Source of the DNA: Labrys sp. WJW
GTDB taxonomy: Bacteria > Pseudomonadota > Alphaproteobacteria > Rhizobiales > Labraceae
DNA: 64,000 nt
Direction: 5' to 3'
NCBI RefSeq assembly: GCF_001676615.1
Contig: NZ_LYXZ01000001.1
Span: forward strand, 186,001 to 250,000
The translations under genes were made by a program, and so were the position numbers. This document shows positions 25,204 to 34,837 of the stretch, piece after piece (within the stretch, counting starts at the first letter, position 1; every line of letters starts with the position of its first letter). The notes under the pieces are model-generated. The model was not told the origin of the DNA and did not search any database. It saw only the letters and a program-made list of their open reading frames with translations.

Positions 25204-27417
25204 ATGTTGAACCGTCTCGACACGAGGGTGCGCGGATTGGACGACGGCGAAGCCCAGGGCGGCGGCTTCGATATCCGCGATACCGTCAACTTCGTCTGGC
25301 GCCAATGGGCCTTCATTCTGGCCTGGACCATCCTGGCTGCGCTGTTGGGGGCCATCTATATCGCCAGGCAAACGCCTCTCTACACCGCCACCACCCAATT
25401 GCTGCTGGACCCCCGCAAGGAAAAGGCCGCGGGCCCGGACTCCATATATACCGACACTGCCCTCGACCTGTCCGTGGTCGAGAGCGAGATCGCCGTGATG
25501 CGCTCCACCGTCCTGCTCAAGCGCGTGGTGCTCAAAGAGGGCCTGCTCGGCGGTGGCGACACCCCCGCCCAACCCTCCCAGGACAGTGCCGGCTCCTCCC
25601 CATCGGCATCTCCGGCTTCTGCCGGCGGATCCGATGACGCGATGTCGCCGGCCATGGTCGCCGCCGTCGAGGGCCTCAAGAATGCGGTGGTGATTTCACG
25701 CGCCGGCCAGGCCTATGTGATCAACGTATCCTACACGTCCGACAGCCCGGCCAAGGCCATGCAACTGGCCAATGCGATTGCCGATGCCTATGTCGTCGAC
25801 AAGCTCGACGCCCGCTTCGAGGCAGCCAAGCGCGCCTCGAACTGGCTGAACGACCGGCTGGTGGAACTGCGCCAGCAATTGCGCCTCTCCGAGGAAGCGG
25901 TAGCCAAGTTCCGGGCCGACAACAATCTCGCGCAGGCCGTCCCCGGCGCCACGCTCAACCAGGAGCAGCTCACGCAATTGAACGGCCGGCTGGTGGCGGC
26001 GCGAGCCGACACGGCCGAGAGGAAGTCACATCTGGATCTGCTGACCAAGATCCAGGCCGAGCGCGGCAAGCTCGATGCCCTGCCCGAGGCGGCCAGTTCC
26101 GGCGTGCTGGCCGATCTTCGGCGGCAGGAAAACGACCTGTCCCGCCAGGAGGCGGACCTCCTGGCGCGCTATACCGGCGCCCATCCCCAGGTCGTCAACG
26201 TCAGGGCCCAATTGTCGGATGTCCGCCGCAGCATCGCCAACACACTGCGCCAGATCGCCAGCGATGTCAGGAGTAACTACAATCTCGCCTTGGCCCGTCA
26301 GGACGCGGCCGAGCAGGCCTTGAAGGAGGCCTCCGGCCAATCCGACCTCGACGCCTCCAAGACGATCACCCTGCGCGAGCTCGAGCGGACCGCTGCCGTC
26401 AACAAGAGCCTGTTCGAGGATTTCCTGCAGCGCGCGCGCCTGACGCAGGAACAGTCGACCTTCGAGGCGCGCGATGCCCGGATCATCACCCCCGCCGTGG
26501 CGCCCGGCATTCCTTCTTCCCCCAAACGTACCCAGATCATCCTGACCTCGCTCATTCTCGGGTTGATCGCTGGAATCGGCGCGGCCTATCTCAAGGAGGC
26601 GCTGAACGCCGGCTTCACCACGCCGCGCGAGATCGAGACATTGCTCGAAATGCCGCTGCTCGCCTCGATCTCCCGCTTCTCGCCACGCACCAAGGACGAA
26701 AACGGCCGTCTCCTCAGCTTGCCCGAATACCCTCTGCGGATGCCGCTGGCGCGCAGTTCGGAGGCGATACGCTCGCTGCGCAGCGCCGTGCAGATGAGCG
26801 ATGTCGACCATCCCCCCAAGGTGGTGCAGGTGACATCCACTCTGCCGGGCGAAGGCAAGACGACGATCGCTTTGATGATGGCGACCTCGGCGGCCCAGTC
26901 CGGCCAGAACGTGCTCTTCATCGATTGTGACCTGCGCCATCCCTCGGCTTCCTCGCAATTGAGGAAGGAGAAGGCGCCCGGCCTGATCGAATGCCTGCTG
27001 GGTGAAATCGAGCTCGAACAGGCGCTCTTCTACAGCGACAAGTTTCGGATCTGGGCTCTCGCCGCGGGCGGCGAGAGCAAGAACCAGCCCGACCTCCTCG
27101 CCTCCGAGCGCATGAAGGCGCTGATGGCAAAGGTGCGCAGCCGGTTCGACGTGGTGATCGTGGATACACCGCCCATGGGGCCGGTGATCGACCCTGTGAT
27201 CGTGTCCAATCTGGTCGACAAGGTGATCTACATCGTGCGCTGGGCTGCGACGGCCCGCGAGATGGTGCAGCAATCGCTGCGCCAGATCGCCGGCCAGAAG
27301 AAGGTGGCCGGCATCGTGTTCAATCACATCATGGACGACAAGGCCAAGAAATATGGCCGCTTTGCCTATGGTTACTATTATGGCAGCCGCTACTACCGGA
27401 AATATTACGAAAAATGA
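25204..27417 (+). CDS. Wzz-type chain-length regulator fused to BY-type tyrosine autokinase (ExoP/GumC/Wzc-like)
   Basis: The protein has 737 residues. The N-terminal Wzz domain has membrane spans near 38-54 and about 440-460, bracketing a long coiled-coil periplasmic region. The cytoplasmic kinase has Walker A TLPGEGKTT (Lys552), Walker A' LFIDCDLRHP (571-580) and Walker B VVIVDTPP (650-657). The last 21 residues contain nine tyrosines, the autophosphorylation cluster. It would control polymer length and couple polymerisation to the Wza-like channel. A Ser/Pro/Ala-rich insert near 120-145 is unusual. The stop overlaps the next start by four bases. Confidence 0.96.
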   Translation: MLNRLDTRVRGLDDGEAQGGGFDIRDTVNFVWRQWAFILAWTILAALLGAIYIARQTPLYTATTQLLLDPRKEKAAGPDSIYTDTALDLSVVESEIAVMRSTVLLKRVVLKEGLLGGGDTPAQPSQDSAGSSPSASPASAGGSDDAMSPAMVAAVEGLKNAVVISRAGQAYVINVSYTSDSPAKAMQLANAIADAYVVDKLDARFEAAKRASNWLNDRLVELRQQLRLSEEAVAKFRADNNLAQAVPGATLNQEQLTQLNGRLVAARADTAERKSHLDLLTKIQAERGKLDALPEAASSGVLADLRRQENDLSRQEADLLARYTGAHPQVVNVRAQLSDVRRSIANTLRQIASDVRSNYNLALARQDAAEQALKEASGQSDLDASKTITLRELERTAAVNKSLFEDFLQRARLTQEQSTFEARDARIITPAVAPGIPSSPKRTQIILTSLILGLIAGIGAAYLKEALNAGFTTPREIETLLEMPLLASISRFSPRTKDENGRLLSLPEYPLRMPLARSSEAIRSLRSAVQMSDVDHPPKVVQVTSTLPGEGKTTIALMMATSAAQSGQNVLFIDCDLRHPSASSQLRKEKAPGLIECLLGEIELEQALFYSDKFRIWALAAGGESKNQPDLLASERMKALMAKVRSRFDVVIVDTPPMGPVIDPVIVSNLVDKVIYIVRWAATAREMVQQSLRQIAGQKKVAGIVFNHIMDDKAKKYGRFAYGYYYGSRYYRKYYEK

Positions 27418-28067
27418 GCGCTCGGGTTGCGCGGATAGGCACGGCGGTCCTCTGCATGGCCGTGGCTGGCTTTGCGGTCTGGCGCTCGGTTCCGGTCCTC
27501 GGCTTTGCGCTCGCCGAGCGCCAGGCAGGCGAAAGTGGCGACATAGCCTCTCTCAGAACCTTTGCGACGACACTGGAAACCGGCGCCCTGGCCGAAGCTG
27601 CCATGCAGTCCGCCATCACCCAGGCCCAGCCCACCAGAACGATCGAGGGCACCGTCCGCCTGCTGAGGCGCCAACCTTTGTCGAGCAGCGCCTGGCTCGA
27701 TCTGGCCGTGGCCCGGCTTGCCGGCGGCAAGAGCATGGCCGAGGTCGCGCAGGCCCTGCGCCTGTCGGCGTTGACCGGGCCGAATGAATCGGTCCTGATG
27801 GCGAGCCGCGCCCTCGTCGCCCTGCCGCTATGGACCGCCCTGCCCGACGACCTCCACCGCCGCACCGCGCAGGATATCGCCGGCGGCTGGGAACGCCTGG
27901 AGGCTTCCGACAAGCTCGTCATGCGCCTGACCCTGTCGAATGCCCCCGCCACCCGCACCGAGCTCACAGCGCTGCTACACCAGGTAGACGGCATGAACCC
28001 GGCAAGGCTCGAGGATCTCGGCCTCGCCCCGGCTGCTCCGACCCAGCCTGGGGAAACGGTCCCATGA
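27414..28067 (+). CDS. Hypothetical protein with N-terminal membrane anchor, EPS locus
   Basis: I do not recognise this 217-residue protein. Residues about 8-30 form one hydrophobic helix, and the rest is Ala/Leu-rich helical sequence resembling TPR-like hairpins (WLDLAVARLAGGKSMAEVAQAL, for example). The tail is Pro-rich (APAAPTQPGETVP). Its start overlaps the kinase stop (ATGA), so it is co-translated with the Wzz/BY-kinase and probably sits in the inner membrane as an accessory of the polymerase-export machine. Confidence 0.7.
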   Translation: MSARVARIGTAVLCMAVAGFAVWRSVPVLGFALAERQAGESGDIASLRTFATTLETGALAEAAMQSAITQAQPTRTIEGTVRLLRRQPLSSSAWLDLAVARLAGGKSMAEVAQALRLSALTGPNESVLMASRALVALPLWTALPDDLHRRTAQDIAGGWERLEASDKLVMRLTLSNAPATRTELTALLHQVDGMNPARLEDLGLAPAAPTQPGETVP

Positions 28068-28107
28068 TACAGCCTGGCCGAAACACCAGCCCATGGCTGC
28101 CTGCCTG

Positions 28108-29922
28108 ATGTGCGGCGTCGCCGGCATCTTCGCCTATCATTATGCGGCCAACGCCATCAGCCGCCCGGAACTGAGCGCGATGAGCCGTCACATGGCCCGG
28201 CGCGGGCCCGACGCCAATGGCGAATGGTTCGATCCGGCCGGACGCCTGGGCCTGGCGCATCGGCGCCTCGCCATCATCGATCTCGCGGACCGCGCCTTGC
28301 AGCCGATGGCGAGCGCCGATGGCCGCCATGTCATCGTCTTCAATGGCGAGATCTACAATCACCTCGCCTTGCGTGAGACCTTGCAAAAGGAAGGTGCCGA
28401 ATTCAGGACCCTATCCGACACCGAGGTGCTGCTGCATCTCTACGCCCGCTGCGGCGACGCGATGGTCATGCGGCTGCGCGGCATGTTCGCCTTCGCCATC
28501 TACGATACGCTCGCCCATACCCTGTTTCTGGCGCGCGATCCCTATGGCATCAAGCCGCTCTATTACAGCGATGACGGCTGGGTGTTCCGCTTCGCCAGCC
28601 AGGTCAAGACCTTGATTGCCGGGGGCGGCGTCTCCCGCGACCGGGATCCGGCCGGTGATGTGGGCTTCTATTTGCTCGGCAGCGTGCCCGAACCCTTTAC
28701 CTGCTTCCGCGAGGTTCGGGCCCTGCCGGCGGGCTCGACGATGCTGGTCGATCGTGCCGGCGCACGGGTGCCGCGCAGCTATCACCGGGTGGCGTCCGTC
28801 TATGGCGCTGCGGAGCATGATCCGGGAGAAGGACGCGGCAAGCCCGCAGCCTTTGCCGACATTGCCCTGGACTCGGTGCGGCATCATCTGGCCGGTGATG
28901 TCGAGGTCGGTGCCTTTCTTTCCGCCGGCGTCGATTCCGCTGCCCTCGTCGGCCTCATGCGCGACGCCGGTGCCCGGCAGATCAAAACGATCACCATCGG
29001 ATTTGAGGAATTCGCCGACACGCCGGCGGACGAGACATCCCCAGCCGCGGACATCGCCCGCCTCTATGGCACCCGCCACGTCACGCGCATGATCACCAGA
29101 AGCGAGTTCGAGGCCGATCTGCCGCTTTTCTTCGAAGCCATGGACCAGCCGAGCATCGATGGTCTCAACACCTGGTTTGCTGCCAAGACGGCCGGCGAGC
29201 TCGGCCTCAAGGCAGTGCTGTCAGGGCTCGGCGGCGACGAGCTTCTGGGCGGCTACCCTTCCTTCCGGGACATTCCCCGCTGGGTGAGGAGCTTGCAGGT
29301 GCCTTCGCGCATCCCGCTGCTCGGCAAGAGCCTGCGCAAGCTCGGCAAGCCGCTCGTCGAGCGGCTGCGCCTTCATCCCAAGCTCGCCGGCCTGCCCGAA
29401 TATGGTGGATCCTATGCAGGCGCCTACCTGCTCAAGCGCGGGCTCTATTTGCCCTGGGAATTAAGCGAGGTCCTCGATCGCGACACTGTCGAGGCAGGCC
29501 TGCGCCGCCTCGGACCCTTGAAGCTGATCGGGGCCCAGCTGCACGGGCGGTCGAAGGAGCCCTTCGCGCGCGTCGCAACGCTGGAATCGAGCCTTTATCT
29601 GCGCAACCAATTGCTTCGCGACGCCGATTGGGCCGGCATGGCGCATTCCGTCGAAATCAGGACCCCCCTGGTCGACAGCGAGGTGCTCGAGCGTTCGGCC
29701 CGGCTCGACCTGCGGGGCATCGCCGGCAAGGCAGCGCTTGCCCGGGCTCCGACGCAGCCTTTGCCGCAGGCCGTGCTCGACCGGCCCAAGACCGGTTTCG
29801 CCCTGCCGATCGCCGAGTGGCTGCAGGCATCCCCCCTCGGTCCAGCGCCGGCTCGGCGCAAGCCGCTCCGGCACGGCTGGGCGCGCGACTGGAGCCGCCT
29901 TGTCCATCGCCAGTTCGCATGA
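28108..29922 (+). CDS. Asparagine synthase-family amidotransferase of the EPS locus
   Basis: This 604-residue protein has an N-terminal class II glutaminase domain whose catalytic Cys2 (MCGVAGIF) fixes the start at 28108 rather than 28093. RRGPDANG and FNGEIYNH follow. The C-terminal ATP-pyrophosphatase domain has the loop SAGVDS (272-277), where housekeeping enzymes have SGGxDS. LSGLGGDELLGGYP and the late LDRPKTGFALPIAEWL are conserved. Such proteins are regular members of EPS loci, including exosortase-type ones, and may amidate sugar acids or a protein rather than make asparagine. It heads the long coupled glycosyltransferase run. Confidence 0.92.
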   Translation: MCGVAGIFAYHYAANAISRPELSAMSRHMARRGPDANGEWFDPAGRLGLAHRRLAIIDLADRALQPMASADGRHVIVFNGEIYNHLALRETLQKEGAEFRTLSDTEVLLHLYARCGDAMVMRLRGMFAFAIYDTLAHTLFLARDPYGIKPLYYSDDGWVFRFASQVKTLIAGGGVSRDRDPAGDVGFYLLGSVPEPFTCFREVRALPAGSTMLVDRAGARVPRSYHRVASVYGAAEHDPGEGRGKPAAFADIALDSVRHHLAGDVEVGAFLSAGVDSAALVGLMRDAGARQIKTITIGFEEFADTPADETSPAADIARLYGTRHVTRMITRSEFEADLPLFFEAMDQPSIDGLNTWFAAKTAGELGLKAVLSGLGGDELLGGYPSFRDIPRWVRSLQVPSRIPLLGKSLRKLGKPLVERLRLHPKLAGLPEYGGSYAGAYLLKRGLYLPWELSEVLDRDTVEAGLRRLGPLKLIGAQLHGRSKEPFARVATLESSLYLRNQLLRDADWAGMAHSVEIRTPLVDSEVLERSARLDLRGIAGKAALARAPTQPLPQAVLDRPKTGFALPIAEWLQASPLGPAPARRKPLRHGWARDWSRLVHRQFA

Positions 29923-29923
29923 C

Positions 29924-31006
29924 ATGGCTTCGCGGCCGCTGAAGATACTGGCCTTGTTGACCGATGGCTGGGGCATGGCCGGCGGCATTGCCCGCTACAA
30001 CCAGGATTTTCTCACCGCTTTGGCCGCAAGCCCCGCAGTGGGGAATATCGTCATGCTGCCGCGATCAGCGGGGGATGCCGCGGGCCTGCCCGCCGGGGTC
30101 GTTCAGCTTGCATCCCGGGCAGGCCGGGTGGCCTATAGCCTGGCTGCCTTCAAGCAAGTACGTTCACAGTGCTACGACCTGATCTTCTGCGGCCACCTCT
30201 TCATGGCTCCGCTTGCGGCCGCGCTTTCCAGGTTGGCTCGAATACCGCTCTGGCTGCAGTTGCACGGCATCGAGAGCTGGGCCAGGCCGAACCTCGCCAT
30301 CCGCCGGGCCGTGCGGCAGGCCGACTTGATCACCGCCGTCAGCCGGGCCACCCGAAGCCGTGCCTTGGAATGGTGCGACATCGAGCCGGAGCGCCTGCGC
30401 GTTCTGCCGAATACGGTCGATGGGCGCTTTTCGCCGGGCGCACCGCCTGCCGAGCTCGCCGCTCGCCTGGGCACGCGGGGACGCAGGGTGATCCTCACCG
30501 TGGGCCGCCTGTCCTCGCAGGAACGCTACAAGGGCCATGACCGCGTCATTGAGGCCCTGCCCCAGATCAGGAGCCGCCATCCCGACATACTCTACCTCAT
30601 CACCGGCGACGGGGATGACCGCGACCGCCTCGCCCGGATCGGGCAGCGGCTGGGGGTATCGGAGCTGATGCGTTTCACCGGGCCGGTTTCCCAGGCACAA
30701 CTGCCGGATATCTATCGCCTGGCCGACGTCTTCGCCATGCCCAGCACCGGAGAGGGGTTCGGCATCGTCTTCCTGGAGGCGGCCGCCACGGGGCTGCCGA
30801 TCGTCGCGGCCAGGAGGGATGGCAGCACCGATGCCCTGGCGGACGGAGAACTCGGCACCCTTGTCGACCCCGACGCCCCGCAGGCTCTCGCCGAAGCAAT
30901 CACTGCCTGTCTCGATAGAAATCGGCCCGAACCGGAGCAGCCCAGCCGCTTTGCCTTCTCCCAATTCGCCGCACAGGTCGACCATCTTGTATCAAGCCGA
31001 TTCTGA
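29924..31006 (+). CDS. Glycosyltransferase, GT4 family
   Basis: This 360-residue GT-B enzyme starts one base after the amidotransferase stop. The N-terminus LLTDGWGMAGGIARYNQDFL (11-30) has the usual glycine-rich acceptor loop. The donor domain has ILTVGRLSSQERYKGHDRVIEAL and the E-x7-E motif in PSTGEGFGIVFLEAAATGLP. It is cytoplasmic or membrane-associated and adds one sugar to the EPS unit. Donor and linkage are unknown. A similar organisation is seen in mannosyl- and glucosyltransferases. Confidence 0.92.
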   Translation: MASRPLKILALLTDGWGMAGGIARYNQDFLTALAASPAVGNIVMLPRSAGDAAGLPAGVVQLASRAGRVAYSLAAFKQVRSQCYDLIFCGHLFMAPLAAALSRLARIPLWLQLHGIESWARPNLAIRRAVRQADLITAVSRATRSRALEWCDIEPERLRVLPNTVDGRFSPGAPPAELAARLGTRGRRVILTVGRLSSQERYKGHDRVIEALPQIRSRHPDILYLITGDGDDRDRLARIGQRLGVSELMRFTGPVSQAQLPDIYRLADVFAMPSTGEGFGIVFLEAAATGLPIVAARRDGSTDALADGELGTLVDPDAPQALAEAITACLDRNRPEPEQPSRFAFSQFAAQVDHLVSSRF

Positions 31007-31859
31007 TCCAATCAGGGGCAACCGGCCTCCGCCGGAGCCAACGCCGACGGTCACGATCATCGGTCCGGACCGGCTGTGGAGCTTTGCCGACCTCTACGAG
31101 ATCTGGCGCTATCGTGACCTCGCCTGGGTGCTGACGGAGCGCGATATCAAAGTCCGCTACAAGCAGACCGTGCTGGGTTTCGCCTGGGCGATCATCCAGC
31201 CCGTTTTGCTGATGCTGATCTTTTCGGTGCTGTTCGGGCATCTCGCCAAGATCCCCACCGATGGCTCGCCCTATCCGATCTTCGTCTATGCCGGCCTTCT
31301 GCCCTGGGTTTTCTTCTCCAACGCCCTGGCCGCGGCAGCCGGATCGCTGATCGGCTCCGTCAACCTGATCAGCAAGGTCTATTTTCCCCGCCTGATCATC
31401 CCGCTCGCTTCCACGGGGGCTGGCCTGGTCGACTTCCTGGTCACCACAGCCATATTGCTGGTGATGATGCTGGTCTACGGCGTCGGCTGGAGCATCAACC
31501 TTCTCGCGGCCCCTCTCCTGATGGCCGGAGTCATTCTCTGCGCGCTGGGCATCGGCATCGGGCTTTCGGCTCTCACGGCAACCTATCGTGATTTCCGCTT
31601 TGTCGTGCCCTTCCTGCTGCAGTTCTGGATGTTCGCCACCCCGGTCGTCTATCCGGCCAGCCTGGTGCCCGAACCCTGGCGCTGGCTCTTGTTCCTCAAC
31701 CCCATGGCCGGGCTGGTGGAAGGTTTTCGCTCTGCGTTTCTCGGGCATCCTTTCGATTGGCTGTCGATCAGCCTCTCGCTGCTCCTGTCGCTCGGGCTCT
31801 TCGTCCTCGGCGTGTGGTATTTTGAACGGGTGGAGAGGCGCTTTGCGGATATCCTCTGA
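30987..31859 (+). CDS. wzm: ABC-2 type polysaccharide exporter permease (Wzm-like)
   Basis: This protein of about 290 residues has six membrane spans. Before the first span lies the conserved amphipathic segment LYEIWRYRDLAWVLTERDIK followed by RYKQTVLGFAWAIIQPV, typical of Wzm/TagG/KpsM-related permeases. The only in-frame start upstream of this segment near the junction is TTG 30987, with AGGT eight bases upstream, giving a 20-base overlap with the preceding gene. With the ATPase encoded 24 bases downstream it would export a lipid-linked glycan across the inner membrane. Confidence 0.93.
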   Translation: MYQADSDPIRGNRPPPEPTPTVTIIGPDRLWSFADLYEIWRYRDLAWVLTERDIKVRYKQTVLGFAWAIIQPVLLMLIFSVLFGHLAKIPTDGSPYPIFVYAGLLPWVFFSNALAAAAGSLIGSVNLISKVYFPRLIIPLASTGAGLVDFLVTTAILLVMMLVYGVGWSINLLAAPLLMAGVILCALGIGIGLSALTATYRDFRFVVPFLLQFWMFATPVVYPASLVPEPWRWLLFLNPMAGLVEGFRSAFLGHPFDWLSISLSLLLSLGLFVLGVWYFERVERRFADIL

Positions 31860-31883
31860 GGCCGAACGAAGAGCTCGCTCACG

Positions 31884-33110
31884 ATGAGTGCGCCGAGCAT
31901 CCGGGCCCTCGGGGTCAGCAAGGAATATGTCAGGGGCGGCCATAACCCCTCCCTGCGTACCTTTCGGGAGGCACTGGTCGGGACCGTCACCGGGCGTTTT
32001 CGCCCCTCGGCAAGGCCGGCCCTCAAGGATGACCGCTTCCTCGCTTTGTCCGACGTCTCATTCGACGTCCATCCCGGCGAAGTGATGGGGATCATCGGAC
32101 GGAACGGGGCCGGAAAATCCACGCTCCTCAAGATCCTCTCGCGCATCACAGCGCCGACGACGGGCCGTATCGAAGTAAGAGGCCGGATTGCCAGCCTCCT
32201 GGAGGTTGGCACCGGCTTTCATCCCGAGCTGACGGGGCGGGAGAATATCCGGCTGAACGGTGCCATCATCGGCATGACGAGCAGCGAGGTCGCCCGCAAG
32301 TTCGATCGAATCGTCGCTTTTTCGGAGGTGGAGAAATTCATCGATACACCGATCAAACACTATTCGAGCGGGATGTATACCCGCCTGGCCTTCGCCGTCG
32401 CCGCCCATCTCGAGCCGGAAATCCTGATCGTGGACGAGGTCCTTGCCGTCGGCGATGCGGAATTCCAGAAGAAATGCCTGGGCAAAATGAACGAGATCGC
32501 CGGCCAGGGCCGGACGGTCCTGCTCGTCAGCCACAATCTCAGCGCGATCGGCGCCCTGTGCCAAAATGCCATCCTGCTGGACGGCGGACGCATTCTCCAT
32601 CACGGCGCCGCCGCGGACACCATCGCGCATTATTCCGGTCTTTTCCGGGGCGATGATGGTGTCGTGGTCGAGGACAAGCCCCCCTCGGGGCCGCATATTG
32701 CCAGCGCAACCTTGGCCACCAACCAGATCCTCTTCGGCGAGAAGCTTGCCGTGACCTGCATGATCCAGTCCCCGAATCGACGGCGTGTAGCGATCGAGGT
32801 CGAGATCCACGACGGGCTGGGCCGCAAGCTGATCTATTCATCGACGGCCCCCATGCACGGCCAGGAATTCGACATTTACCCCGGCGCCAACCGCTTGATG
32901 CTGGAGATTGGCGCCCTTCCGCTGGCACGGGGAAGCTATGAGCTTCACCTGTGGCTGTCCAAACCCTGGGTCGAGGAGTTTCATCGCCTGTCCCAACCCA
33001 TCTGCTTCGATGTCGTGCAGTCCGATCCGGGGCGTGTGGGCTTCGATTTTCAGCAATCCTATGAACGCGGATGCGTGGCCGTGCCGATCACCTTTGAAAG
33101 GCAGGAATGA
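31884..33110 (+). CDS. wzt: ABC exporter ATPase with glycan-binding C-terminal domain (Wzt-like)
   Basis: The protein has 408 residues. The ATPase domain has Walker A GRNGAGKST (72-80), the TagH/KpsT-type signature HYSSGM (159-164) in place of LSGGQ, Walker B LIVDE (181-185) and the switch His217. The extra about 150 residues (from about 245) form the beta-sandwich Wzt C-terminal domain that, in studied systems, recognises the non-reducing end of the finished glycan. This implies export of a capped polymer. The FkbM methyltransferase gene that follows overlaps by four bases and could add a terminal methyl group, the usual type of cap. Confidence 0.94.
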   Translation: MSAPSIRALGVSKEYVRGGHNPSLRTFREALVGTVTGRFRPSARPALKDDRFLALSDVSFDVHPGEVMGIIGRNGAGKSTLLKILSRITAPTTGRIEVRGRIASLLEVGTGFHPELTGRENIRLNGAIIGMTSSEVARKFDRIVAFSEVEKFIDTPIKHYSSGMYTRLAFAVAAHLEPEILIVDEVLAVGDAEFQKKCLGKMNEIAGQGRTVLLVSHNLSAIGALCQNAILLDGGRILHHGAAADTIAHYSGLFRGDDGVVVEDKPPSGPHIASATLATNQILFGEKLAVTCMIQSPNRRRVAIEVEIHDGLGRKLIYSSTAPMHGQEFDIYPGANRLMLEIGALPLARGSYELHLWLSKPWVEEFHRLSQPICFDVVQSDPGRVGFDFQQSYERGCVAVPITFERQE

Positions 33111-33943
33111 CCACGGCCCCCTCGATGCCGCCGCACGCCCGGATTCTACGCTGCTACTGGCACATGCCGGACCATCCGATGAAACTGCGGCTTTACGACT
33201 GGCTGCGCGCCAGCCGGCCCTTCCGCCATGTCACGGCCCGCTTTGCCTTCGGGACGTTCAAGCTGGATCTCGTCGACTATGTGCAGCATGCCATGTTCCT
33301 GCACGGCTCCTACGAACCAAAGAGCCTCGCCCTGTTTCAATCCCTGATCGGGAGCGGTGAAACGGTGATCGACCTCGGCGCCAATGTCGGCCAATACACT
33401 GTTGCAGCCGCACGCATGGTGGGACCGGCCGGACGTGTCATCGCCATCGAGCCCCATCCGGGCGTTTGTGCCCGGCTCCTCGACAATATCCGGCTGAGCA
33501 AGGTCCACGATCGCGTCCTGCCGGTCACCTCCCCGCTTGCCGGCACGACCGGCTTCATCGAATTCGGCCTTCCGGAAGCCGGAGCGCTTGGCACCATGCG
33601 GCCGAGGAGACCGGATGAAACGCGGCGCCTCCTCACCATGGGCGTCAGAATCCGAGAACTCGCCGAACGGTTGGAGATCGATGCCATTGCCGTGATGAAG
33701 ATCGATATCGAGGGCCAAGACCTCTCCGTCATCGACGACATGTTCCGCAGTTCCATCCTTCGGCCGCGGCATATCCTGTTCGAGTATCTTCCCTCCCGCT
33801 TCGACTACGCGATCGCGGCCCCCCATCTGGCAGGGTATTTTGCAGACTTCGGATACGAACTGCTGACGATCGACGGCATTGCCTATACGCCCGAGCAGGA
33901 CGTGCCGGAGGAGAACCTTTGGGCGCGGCGGATATCGGCTTGA
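33107..33943 (+). CDS. FkbM-family SAM-dependent methyltransferase
   Basis: This 278-residue protein has the FkbM fold: the SAM motif VIDLGANVGQYT (87-98), IAIEPHPGV (acidic loop near 113-121) and KIDIEGQDLSVIDD. FkbM enzymes O-methylate sugars or polyketides. Coupled by ATGA to the Wzt-like ATPase, it is a good candidate for modifying the polymer terminus or a repeat-unit sugar. The next gene starts inside its 3' end. Confidence 0.9.
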   Translation: MTTAPSMPPHARILRCYWHMPDHPMKLRLYDWLRASRPFRHVTARFAFGTFKLDLVDYVQHAMFLHGSYEPKSLALFQSLIGSGETVIDLGANVGQYTVAAARMVGPAGRVIAIEPHPGVCARLLDNIRLSKVHDRVLPVTSPLAGTTGFIEFGLPEAGALGTMRPRRPDETRRLLTMGVRIRELAERLEIDAIAVMKIDIEGQDLSVIDDMFRSSILRPRHILFEYLPSRFDYAIAAPHLAGYFADFGYELLTIDGIAYTPEQDVPEENLWARRISA

Positions 33944-34836
33944 AGCGAATGCCCCGGCTGGCGCTCGTCTCCGTGGTGGTGCCGACCTTCCGCCGTGTCG
34001 AGCGGCTGCCCACCCTGCTCGCAAGACTGTCTGTGATCGACCAGGCCTGCGATCTCGATGTAATCATCATCGACCAGACGCCGGGAGCCGACCTTTCGAC
34101 GCTGCAGGGCTTTTCGGAGCACTTCGCTTGCCTGCGGTTCATCAGCCTCGCTCAGGCCAATGTCTCCAGGGCTCGGAATATCGGCGCGAAAGCAGCGTCC
34201 TGCGACATCCTGCTGTTCCTCGATGACGACATGGAACTTGAAAGATCCTACATTCCGCGTGTGCTCTCGCTGATGCGCGAGATGCCCCTGGATGTATTTG
34301 GCGCGGTTTGGCCCGGTCAGGGCGTGATAGGACGGGCGGACGGCAGGCCGTTGACCGGGCGTGGCGATGACCCTTTGGTTTTCCTGCCCACCTGCGCACT
34401 GGCCATGCACAGGCGTGATTTCCTGGCGACGGGCGGGTTCGACGAGCGGCTCGATCGTAATTTCGAGGACGCCGAATTCTCCCATCGCCTCAAGCGACAG
34501 GGGCTGCGTCTCGTCCGTCATCCTGATTTGCAGGCTCAACACCACGACCGGCAGGAAAACGGTACCTGGTATTCCCGTTCGCTGATGGAAGCGGCCGCGC
34601 GCCTGATGCGGCAGACGGCGTATTTCCGCCGCAAGACCGGGCGCGGCTGGCCGGATGTACTCCTCGCCTTGCTGCGCGTGATCGCCAGCGAGACGCGCCG
34701 GCCCGGCCATCTGCGTGGCGGCTCGCAACTCTCAAGGGCGGCGGCCCTGGGCGTGTCGCTTCCCGCGGCGCTGATCTACGCAGCGCGCTCCCCTCTCCTC
34801 GCCCATGCGCCATCCTCCAGCGGAAGAGCGGGCTGA
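33919..34836 (+). CDS. Glycosyltransferase, GT2 family
   Basis: This 305-residue GT-A enzyme has SVVVPTFRRVERL near 18-30, NVSRARNIGAKAAS, the metal-binding LFLDDDME, and GGFDERLDRNFEDAEFSHRL in the catalytic region. TTG 33919 is chosen because a strong GGAGGAG lies five bases upstream; ATG 33949 is the alternative. It overlaps the FkbM gene by 25 bases. The C-terminal helices could associate with the membrane. Donor is unknown. Confidence 0.9.
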   Translation: MGAADIGLKRMPRLALVSVVVPTFRRVERLPTLLARLSVIDQACDLDVIIIDQTPGADLSTLQGFSEHFACLRFISLAQANVSRARNIGAKAASCDILLFLDDDMELERSYIPRVLSLMREMPLDVFGAVWPGQGVIGRADGRPLTGRGDDPLVFLPTCALAMHRRDFLATGGFDERLDRNFEDAEFSHRLKRQGLRLVRHPDLQAQHHDRQENGTWYSRSLMEAAARLMRQTAYFRRKTGRGWPDVLLALLRVIASETRRPGHLRGGSQLSRAAALGVSLPAALIYAARSPLLAHAPSSSGRAG

Positions 34837-34837
34837 C

